Assembly (NCBI GenBank): GCA_937888725.1
Contig: CALARE010000069.1
Coordinates: 1 to 11,588, forward strand
Reading direction: 5' to 3'
Length of the DNA stretch: 11,588 nt
Source of the DNA: an uncultured Alphaproteobacteria bacterium
Lineage (GTDB): Bacteria; Pseudomonadota; Alphaproteobacteria; CAAHEQ01; UBA3637
Shown here: positions 6,341 through 11,588 of the stretch, in pieces
Position numbering within the stretch: the stretch's first letter is position 1
Layout of the letters: the number at the start of each line of letters is the position of its first letter
Translations under genes and position numbers: made by a program
Notes under the pieces: model-generated
Told to the model about the DNA's origin: nothing
The model's input: only the letters and a program-made list of their open reading frames with translations
The model's database searches: none

Positions 6341-6577
6341 CAGATAAACCCACCTTTTTATAGGTGGGTGGATGTTCGCTACTATAACCAAAGAGAATAT
6401 AGTCCTGCCTATTCAGGTGGAAACCTTATTTAGCAGGCATCCACCCTTGATATAAGCACAATTGCACTTATAAAAAAGGGGATGCCCTGTCAACTTTCGA
6501 ACATAAGGAACAAGATAGTTGACTGCCCTCTTTGGTATTCGGATAGCGACATCCTAGTCAGATCGGGCTAACCCGAC
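6341..6577 (-). ncRNA. Structured RNA, possibly 6S-like or an attenuator leader
   Basis: This gene-free stretch is dense in complementary segments. A closing helix of 19 bp is formed by 6370-6375/6549-6554, 6377-6381/6544-6548 and 6388-6395/6528-6535. Inside lie hairpins 6489-6495/6517-6523, 6436-6442/6480-6486 (extended by 6451-6456/6467-6472) and 6404-6408/6433-6437. The closed unit is 185 nt, close to the length of E. coli 6S RNA. The minus strand is favoured by the TTGATT-17-TATGAT promoter, the terminator hairpin at the far end and the direction of the neighbouring genes. The plus strand cannot be excluded. Read that way the unit begins GATGTTCGC and ends GCGACATC, similar to the ends of E. 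coli 6S, one loop becomes a GGAA tetraloop, and a weak TCGACA-16-TATAGG lies just upstream. The RNA region is well supported; its family and strand are not. Confidence 0.55.
6343..6368 (-). terminator. Terminator-like hairpin between the RNA and the membrane-protein gene
   Basis: On the minus strand CCCACCT (6368-6362) pairs with AGGTGGG (6355-6349) around a 6-nt loop and is followed by TTTATC. The stem is perfect but the T-tract is short. It ends 5 nt before the Shine-Dalgarno of the gene starting at 6325, a position fitting either the end of a small RNA with readthrough or an attenuator. Confidence 0.5.
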
Positions 6578-6582
6578 ACTTT

Positions 6583-6611
6583 ATCATACACAAACTTTGC
6601 CCTAAAATCAA
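6583..6611 (-). promoter_or_regulatory. Sigma70-type promoter for the structured RNA / membrane-protein transcript
   Basis: On the minus strand TTGATT (6611-6606) and TATGAT (6588-6583) are separated by 17 nt. This places a start near 6576, just before a small hairpin (TCGGG-TTAG-CCCGA) and the closing helix of the RNA. It is the best -35/-10 pair I found in the window. Confidence 0.55.
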
Positions 6612-6640
6612 GGGAAAAATCATCCAAATACCAATCACAC

Positions 6641-6660
6641 AAAAACAGATTAAAAAATCT
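6641..6660 (-). terminator. Weak terminator-like hairpin at the end of the Sel1 gene
   Basis: On the minus strand AGATT (6660-6656), a TTTT loop, AATCT (6651-6647), then G and five T. The stop codon is inside the hairpin. The stem is short and AT-rich, so the call is weak. Confidence 0.3.
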
Positions 6661-8050
6661 TTGAGAGGACGTCTTTTTCTTTCTCTTTTTCTTCGGCCTT
6701 TTTAGAAAATTCAATGTACAATTGATTGCCTTGTTCAAGTTCTTTATCACCGATTTCAGCCTCAATTGCATTAATTGCATTTTGAATGGTCAAATTCAAC
6801 GTATCTTTTGAATTATCCAAAGCGACCTTTAACCAAGCATAACATTGCCCTGGACGAGGGGCATCAACACCCTTGCCCTCACAATAGCATTTTGCCAATT
6901 GATATTGTGCATATGGGTCGCCAGCTTCAGCCCCTTTACGGTACCAATCAACCGCAGCAGGCGTATTTTGGAAACGAGAACGCAACAAGTCACCATAATA
7001 AGCATACGCCTCAATCTCACCTTTTTTAACAGCTGTATTAATTTGTTTTTCAATCGGTGAAAAATCTTTTGTAATAGAGGCATTTACAATCATTTCTTGT
7101 GAAACAGAATATTTACGCCCATCGGTTAATAAAACTTCACCCTGTGCCAACATTAATTGCACTGACTCTGGGTCATTAAACCCTTTAATCACAGGTGTTG
7201 GGATAAGGAGTAAATCATCCTTTGGCACGGATTGTTGTGGCGTAATCGGACGCCATTCACGGGCTCTCCTTTGCATTTGAAGAAGAACCTCTTGTTTCTT
7301 AATCTTTTTAACAAGAGCATCTCGTTGAACAAGAGCCTCTTTTCCAACCTCATCTTCAGCATTATAAGCCGCGATAATACTGTACCAAGCATACGCATCA
7401 GGAATATTTAAAACACCAGGGTGTGTTGAACGCAATTCAGCCAATTTTTGTTGTGCCCACACATATCCTTGGCGTGCAGAACGGCTAATCCATTTAAGCC
7501 CATTTTCAAAATCTTGTGGGACACCCCAACCGACAAAATAATGAATACCCAATTTAAATTGAGCCCCCGCATGTCCCCTTAAAGCACTCATCAAATAATA
7601 ACCAAATGAGTTTTGATAATTTTGTTCCACATTTTTACCTTGAGCAAACATCTCACCCAATTCATAAAGAGCATCAGCTTGCCCAGCAAAAGCAGCCCGT
7701 TTTAAATATCTCAAACCTGTTTCAAATTCTGGATCTTCTGGTGATTTAGATGCCGCAAGCAAGATTTGTGCCAATTCATAAGCCGCGTCAATATTATACG
7801 CACTTTCTGCTTTTTTGTAATATTCAATCGCAAGTGTATCATCTTTTGGCACACCCAACCCTTGTGCATACATTTTGCCGAGATAATAATAAGCCGTTGC
7901 ATCTCCTTCATCTGCCAAATACGAAAATTCAGCAAAAGCCTGCTCATAACGGCTGATTTTAAAAGCTGTCAAGGCATCTGACAAATCCGCCATCGCTGTT
8001 GTGGATAGCAAACAAATTCCTAAAAATGCTGATAATGAAAATCGTTTCAT
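6650..8050 (-). CDS. Secreted Sel1-repeat (SLR) protein
   Basis: A 466-residue protein. A signal peptide is clear: MKR, a hydrophobic core to about residue 16, and a cleavage site after AMA (19-21), so the mature protein is periplasmic or exported. Sel1-like repeats, which are TPR-related helix pairs that bind proteins, occur at about 36-71, 72-108, 112-147, 148-180 and 183-208, and again at about 364-398. Their signatures are AYYYLGKMYAQGLGV, ALYELGEMFAQGK and AQYQLAKCYCEGKGV. The stretch between (about 245-350) has no clear SLR and is partly proline- and lysine-rich. The C-terminus is a Lys/Glu-rich tail. Such proteins often act as envelope scaffolds, but the partner is unknown. SD GGAGG (8061-8057) is 6 nt before the ATG, and a possible promoter lies just upstream. 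The position next to the NlpD-like gene suggests an envelope role. Confidence 0.9.
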   Translation of the reverse strand: MKRFSLSAFLGICLLSTTAMADLSDALTAFKISRYEQAFAEFSYLADEGDATAYYYLGKMYAQGLGVPKDDTLAIEYYKKAESAYNIDAAYELAQILLAASKSPEDPEFETGLRYLKRAAFAGQADALYELGEMFAQGKNVEQNYQNSFGYYLMSALRGHAGAQFKLGIHYFVGWGVPQDFENGLKWISRSARQGYVWAQQKLAELRSTHPGVLNIPDAYAWYSIIAAYNAEDEVGKEALVQRDALVKKIKKQEVLLQMQRRAREWRPITPQQSVPKDDLLLIPTPVIKGFNDPESVQLMLAQGEVLLTDGRKYSVSQEMIVNASITKDFSPIEKQINTAVKKGEIEAYAYYGDLLRSRFQNTPAAVDWYRKGAEAGDPYAQYQLAKCYCEGKGVDAPRPGQCYAWLKVALDNSKDTLNLTIQNAINAIEAEIGDKELEQGNQLYIEFSKKAEEKEKEKDVLSKIF

Positions 8051-8082
8051 TTTTTTCCTCCAAGAAATAACCCTTTTCTTTT

Positions 8083-8111
8083 ACTTTAACACATTATTTT
8101 AAACTTGTAAA
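8083..8111 (-). promoter_or_regulatory. Possible promoter of the Sel1-repeat gene
   Basis: On the minus strand TTTACA (8111-8106) and TAAAGT (8088-8083) are spaced by 17 nt. This gives a start near 8076 and a leader of about 26 nt carrying the GGAGG. The -10 is a 4/6 match, so the call is moderate. Confidence 0.35.
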
Positions 8112-8115
8112 CGGA

Positions 8116-9036
8116 TTATTTTAAATAATGTTCAGGATTAACCACCTTTGTTTTATACCTCAACTCAAAATGCAATTGTGGTGTTTTAACATTCCCTGTA
8201 TGCCCAACTAAAGCGATATTTTGCCCCTTTTTAACCGTTTGCCCCTTTTTAACAAGGAGCTTTTGATTATGGGCATAAGCACTTATCCACCCGCTTTTAT
8301 GGCGAATAAGCACCAAATTACCATACCCCTTTAACCCATTTGATGCATATCCAACGACGCCTGCCTCTGCCGCTTTCACAGGAGAGCCAGCTTTTGCCTT
8401 TATGTTAATACCATCATTTTGTTGCCCTTTGGCATTGAGTCCAAATTTTGAAACCACATTCCCTTTAACAGGCCACGCAAACCGTTTTTTTGATTGCCAA
8501 TAAGGGATTTTTGCACTCTTTCTTGCCACCCCTTTTGACCCCTTTTGTGGTGTATTTTTAACCTGTAAAGGTTCCTCCTTCGCCCGATCAAGTGCAGTAT
8601 AGGTATTAAGTTCCCGCCCTTGTTTCCTGCGTGTTTTTTGCGTATTTTTTAAAGCAACATCTTCATTTGATTCCACCTTTAACCGTTGCCCTAAATGAAT
8701 GGTATACGGTTCTTTTAACGCATTAACCTTAGAAAGCTCATGCACGCTCATATTATATCGTTTTGAAATATTATAAAGCGTATCCCCTTTTACAACAGTA
8801 TGCATCTTTGGTTGTGGAATCTTCAGCTTTTGCCCCACACGCAATGTATATGGTTGAGAAAGATTATTTTCCCTAATCACCGCTTTCATCGAAAGGTTAT
8901 TCTTTTTAGTTAGTGAATAAAGCGTGTCCCCTCTTTTGACGTACAAAAACTCACCGTCAGAATGATACCCTTGACAGCCTCCAAGCAAAAAAGCTCCCAA
9001 AATCAATAATGAAAAACATCTCACCATTTTCATCAT
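8116..9036 (-). CDS. nlpD: NlpD/DipM-like lipoprotein, LysM-LysM-LytM, likely amidase activator
   Basis: A 306-residue protein. An N-terminal hydrophobic segment ends in the lipobox LLGGC (lipidated Cys 21). Two LysM domains, which bind peptidoglycan, span about 31-74 and 79-122 (V-x-RGDTLYSL and V-KGDTLYNI). A basic linker follows, then a LytM/M23 domain (about 186-305). In active M23 enzymes the zinc ligands are H-x-x-x-D and H-x-H. Here the first pair is N207 and N211 and the H-x-H is Q287-L-H289, so catalysis is unlikely. The segments GLKGYGNLVLIRH, SAYAHN, LHFELRYK and VNPEHYL closely follow E. coli NlpD, a non-catalytic activator of the AmiC amidase during cell separation. E. coli NlpD has one LysM; two suggests a variant nearer DipM. 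The start has weak or no SD and lies right after a -10-like box, so it may be leaderless; the ATGs at 9033 and 9027 are alternatives. Confidence 0.85.
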   Translation of the reverse strand: MMKMVRCFSLLILGAFLLGGCQGYHSDGEFLYVKRGDTLYSLTKKNNLSMKAVIRENNLSQPYTLRVGQKLKIPQPKMHTVVKGDTLYNISKRYNMSVHELSKVNALKEPYTIHLGQRLKVESNEDVALKNTQKTRRKQGRELNTYTALDRAKEEPLQVKNTPQKGSKGVARKSAKIPYWQSKKRFAWPVKGNVVSKFGLNAKGQQNDGINIKAKAGSPVKAAEAGVVGYASNGLKGYGNLVLIRHKSGWISAYAHNQKLLVKKGQTVKKGQNIALVGHTGNVKTPQLHFELRYKTKVVNPEHYLK

Positions 9037-9042
9037 AAAGAC

Positions 9043-9071
9043 ATTTTAACCATATCTTTAAATAAATGCAA
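9043..9071 (-). promoter_or_regulatory. Possible promoter giving a leaderless nlpD-like transcript
   Basis: On the minus strand TTGCAT (9071-9066) and TAAAAT (9048-9043) are spaced by 17 nt. The -10 ends 6 nt before the ATG at 9036, so a normal start site would coincide with the A of the ATG. No good Shine-Dalgarno precedes that ATG. The -35 matches only 3/6. Confidence 0.35.
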
Positions 9072-9100
9072 GTGTTATTTTTATCTTTAAAATCAACAAA

Positions 9101-11588
9101 TTAAGACATTGACTTATCTTTTGTGGGATAAAGTGGCATCTTTTGTTCTGGATCAAGGTCAACTTCATATCCAACACCAAGACGTGCCAACAATGAGGAG
9201 TCTGGCGTTTTTTCAGGATGCTTTTCTTGAACAGTAACACTCACACCATCAACACCTTTTGTTGTATGACCCAGTTCTTCAGCGGTTTTTGCCCCTTTTT
9301 CTAACAAAAGGCGCCACATCGTTTTATAAGATTCATAACTTGCCATGTCATTTGAAGCTAATGCACCATCCATACATTCTTTGACAACATCAAGTGCTGT
9401 TCTTTTGCCCTTTTCTTTATCTGTTGAAACAATATTCATATCTGGGTTTGCCTCCATAATCATGTGGAAGATCTCCAAATCCCCCTGTTCAATACTTGCC
9501 ATCAACGGGGTTAAATTATGCTTTTCATCTATGTTGTTAATGTACCCAGGATAATGATCAAGCAAAATAGAAAGATCCTCTTTAAAACCATTTAAACAGG
9601 CATGAACTATATCTTCTTGTCCTTTAGGTAAATTATATCTTTCAATTATCAAATCAATATTTTTTCGACCACCACGGACATGAAGATGTTGGCCAATTTC
9701 ATAAAGTTTATCCTTAGATTCTGCCCCTTCTCTCAACATTTGAAGGGTTATATCATATGCCGTCTTACCATCACTTCTCACAATATTTGGCCGAGCACCC
9801 TTTGCAAGCAAAAGCTCAACAATATCTGACCGTCCCATTTCAACCGCTTGCATTAAAGCCGTCATATTATCATTTGGCGAACATTGATTCAAATCAACTG
9901 GATAATGCTTAAGCACATGTTCAACTGTCTCTTTTTTTCCATGCACAACCACATCAAGAAGGGGGAAAACGCCTGTTTTCTCATCAACTTGATTAATATC
10001 AAAACCATCTCTTATAATAGCATCCATTTTTGCTAAATCATTTGCCGTTAATGCCTTAACAAATTCATCATAGAAGAATTCTTGTCTTTTGGCTTCAAAA
10101 GCTTCACCCCGCCCCGTTTTTTGTTTTAACCGCGGTTGTGTTTGCAAAGACCTTTTTGTTCGCTTAACTTTCAAATGACCTGTTGGTTTAAATGATCCAC
10201 TTCCTATATTTTCAAGGGTACGGCGTTCTTTATCTGGCAAACTTGAAATAGGGATAGCTTCCTCACTGTTATTCAGGTCTATTACACCGCCATCTTCCGT
10301 TATAATAACCCCATCCCCCGTTGGTACTGACTCAGATGCTAGAGCTTGCTTTTCAGCTGGCGTGGCTGGCTCGACTGCTGGAGTCTGTGTTTCAACGACC
10401 GTTGCCTTCGCTGGCTCAGGTGCTGGCTCAACTGCTGGCTGAGGAGCTATCTGAGGAGCTGGCTCAACGACTGGAGCTGCCTCAGGTGCTGGCTGAGGAG
10501 CTGGCTCAGGAGCTGGCTGAGGTGCTGGCTCAACGACTGGAGCTGACTCAACGACTGGAGCTGGCTCAACGACCGTTGCCTTCGCTGGCCCAGGTGCTGG
10601 CTCAGGTGCTGGCTCGGCTTGCTGAGGAGCTGGCTGAGGTGCTGGCTCAAGTGCTGGCTGAGGTGCTGGCTCAGAAGCTAGCGTGGCTGGCTGAGGAGCT
10701 GGCTCAGGTGCTGGCTGAGGTGCTGGCTCAACTGCTGGCTCAACGACCGTTGCCTTCGCTGGCTCGGGTGTTGCCTCAACATTCATTGTTGTCTGCGGTT
10801 CATCCACACGGGATAGAGCAAAGTTTAACTCTGTCCGAACAGGAATAGGAACTTTTCTCGTTGAAAGCTCTTTTTCCAATGCTAAAAGGGCACGCTGTTC
10901 ATCGGTATACGCCCCCTCATCCTTGCCCGCTAATTCTGAATTTAAACGCTGACGCAACACATCAAAAAACGTATTGCCATCCACATCTTTATATCCTAAT
11001 GCATAATTGTATGTTAAAAAGGCTCGAATCGTATCTGCATCAGCATATTTTGCGGCCAAATGAATGGGCGTTTCTTTTTTTGAATTGCTTTTTGCAACAT
11101 CAGCACGCTTTGCTATCAAGGCCTCAACAACTTGTTTATTCCCAGAAACAACAGCCATATGCAACGGTGTATCTCCGCTGGCATTTGCCATACTCACCAC
11201 ACTTCCTGCATTGATAAGTAAATCAACAATTGCCTTGTTCCCACGATCACCCACAAAATGTAACGCTGAATTACCATCATTATCCGTTGCATAAACATCA
11301 ACCTCCTTGGCAATCAAGGCTTTAATAACCGCTTCATTCCCATGCTCAACCGCACGATGAAATATCGTTTTTCCATCTTCATTTTTCACAGTTAAATCGG
11401 CCCCAGCATTAATTAAAGAAAGTGCTGTTTCTTCATCAAATCCACCTTTTGATAAAAGGGATAATAACGCTTGACCAAGTTCTGCTGGACTTTTTTCCAC
11501 CACAGCTGTTGGCGTGGTTGGAGCTGGTTCTGCGGGCGTGACAGCTGGAGCTGGCTCAACTGCTGGCTCAACTACTGGCTCTGCGGGC
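9101..11588 (-). CDS. Large ankyrin-repeat protein with Pro/Ala-rich linker, 5' end cut by window edge
   Basis: The frame is open to the window edge, so 828 residues are visible and the true start lies outside. A GTG at 11503 is an in-frame valine inside a continuing Pro/Ala/Glu-rich stretch, not a convincing start. Visible order: a P/A/E-rich segment (1-28); about five ankyrin repeats (about 35-215, with GNSALH, GDTPLH and ETPIHLA); a P/A/E/Q-rich linker (about 270-410); a basic stretch with KVKRTKRS (about 470-490); then a second ankyrin block (about 500-790, with MTALMQAVE and LTPLMASIE), capped by LLLEKGAKTAEEL. The cap resembles LLKKAGAKT in the protein at 60. Ankyrin blocks bind proteins; the linker would hold them apart. 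No membrane segment is visible and a signal peptide cannot be assessed. It is the first minus-strand gene and precedes the nlpD-like gene by 64 nt. Confidence 0.9.
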   Translation of the reverse strand, partial: PAEPVVEPAVEPAPAVTPAEPAPTTPTAVVEKSPAELGQALLSLLSKGGFDEETALSLINAGADLTVKNEDGKTIFHRAVEHGNEAVIKALIAKEVDVYATDNDGNSALHFVGDRGNKAIVDLLINAGSVVSMANASGDTPLHMAVVSGNKQVVEALIAKRADVAKSNSKKETPIHLAAKYADADTIRAFLTYNYALGYKDVDGNTFFDVLRQRLNSELAGKDEGAYTDEQRALLALEKELSTRKVPIPVRTELNFALSRVDEPQTTMNVEATPEPAKATVVEPAVEPAPQPAPEPAPQPATLASEPAPQPALEPAPQPAPQQAEPAPEPAPGPAKATVVEPAPVVESAPVVEPAPQPAPEPAPQPAPEAAPVVEPAPQIAPQPAVEPAPEPAKATVVETQTPAVEPATPAEKQALASESVPTGDGVIITEDGGVIDLNNSEEAIPISSLPDKERRTLENIGSGSFKPTGHLKVKRTKRSLQTQPRLKQKTGRGEAFEAKRQEFFYDEFVKALTANDLAKMDAIIRDGFDINQVDEKTGVFPLLDVVVHGKKETVEHVLKHYPVDLNQCSPNDNMTALMQAVEMGRSDIVELLLAKGARPNIVRSDGKTAYDITLQMLREGAESKDKLYEIGQHLHVRGGRKNIDLIIERYNLPKGQEDIVHACLNGFKEDLSILLDHYPGYINNIDEKHNLTPLMASIEQGDLEIFHMIMEANPDMNIVSTDKEKGKRTALDVVKECMDGALASNDMASYESYKTMWRLLLEKGAKTAEELGHTTKGVDGVSVTVQEKHPEKTPDSSLLARLGVGYEVDLDPEQKMPLYPTKDKSMS
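10345..10775 (-). repeat. Pro/Ala/Glu repeat-coding DNA with a 174-bp period
   Basis: Short GC-rich units built from GAGCCAGCNCC-type triplets encode EPAP-QPAP runs. A 23-bp segment encoding the KATVVE element recurs exactly at 10393-10415, 10567-10589 and 10741-10763, each 174 bp (58 codons) apart. Between these marks the sequence is a mixture of related units rather than exact copies. The base composition is clearly more GC-rich than the surrounding gene. Confidence 0.8.

Noticed and set aside
6326..6391. Upstream ATG at 6391 as the start of the membrane-protein gene
   Set aside because: It has no good Shine-Dalgarno, and the added 22 residues would overlap the RNA closing helix and terminator hairpin. 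The ATG at 6325 has GAGGAAG at ideal spacing.
6370..6554. tRNA or tmRNA in the structured region
   Set aside because: The junction has a cloverleaf look and a TTCGAA, but stems and loops do not fit tRNA lengths, there is no CCA-type acceptor end, and no tag-peptide reading frame is visible.
6568..6780. Small minus-strand frame overlapping the end of the Sel1 gene
   Set aside because: It lies mostly inside the Sel1 gene in another frame and runs into the promoter of the RNA; there is no family resemblance.
8116..9036. Active M23 endopeptidase
   Set aside because: Key metal ligands are replaced by Asn and Gln, as in non-catalytic amidase activators.
10393..10763. Regularly spaced repeats resembling a CRISPR array
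   Set aside because: The repeats are in frame inside a protein gene, the intervening sequence is the same low-complexity code, and no cas genes are present.
10321..10848. Long plus-strand open frame with Leu/Ala/Glu/Gln repeats opposite the Pro/Ala linker
   Set aside because: It is the antisense of a repetitive GC-rich coding tract, where stop codons are absent in several frames. It has no Shine-Dalgarno, and the frame on the minus strand continues into real ankyrin repeats.
11501..11503. GTG as the real start of the large ankyrin protein
   Set aside because: The same frame stays open to the window edge and encodes a Pro/Ala/Glu-rich stretch like the protein's internal linker, so the gene continues outside the window.

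Overview
The window is AT-rich DNA from a Gram-negative bacterium. The evidence is a lipoprotein of the NlpD amidase-activator type, a signal-peptide-bearing Sel1-repeat protein and a two-span inner-membrane protein. The abundance of ankyrin-repeat proteins suggests a host-associated, possibly intracellular, organism. An alphaproteobacterium is my best guess, but no gene here fixes the taxonomy.

Layout. Positions 60-5124 (+) hold seven closely spaced co-directional genes (gaps of 14-30 nt, each with its own Shine-Dalgarno). The first is a canonical eight-repeat ankyrin protein. The other six are small paralogs built on one divergent ankyrin-like module, with signatures NP-x-LI-x-S, GNTLLH and PNPF-(I/V)-KN. 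Two of them (1178, 2491) are double-module proteins, and four are single-module proteins with a distinct C-terminal helical tail. The array meets the minus-strand genes at 5125-5362, which contains a minus-strand terminator and a 25-bp direct repeat. From 5363 to the window end everything is on the minus strand. In transcription order (right to left) the genes are: a large ankyrin protein whose 5' end is cut by the window edge and whose two ankyrin blocks are separated by a Pro/Ala-rich linker; an NlpD-like LysM/LytM lipoprotein; a Sel1-repeat periplasmic protein; a structured-RNA region; and a membrane protein resembling DUF3137.

How the parts may fit together. The plus-strand array looks like a locally amplified family of cytoplasmic or secreted protein-interaction modules; no signal peptides are visible. 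The minus-strand genes look like envelope genes, and three of the regions upstream of them (before nlpD-like, before sel1, before the RNA) show a -35/-10 pair with 17-bp spacing, so they may be separate transcription units.

The two most interesting items are the ankyrin-like array, which I cannot assign to a named family, and the roughly 240-nt RNA region at 6341-6577. The RNA region has a 19-bp closing helix, three internal hairpins, a promoter at one end, a terminator hairpin at the other, and a 9-bp competing helix that would exclude both the closing helix and the terminator. It could be a 6S-like RNA or an attenuator-type leader; its strand is not certain.
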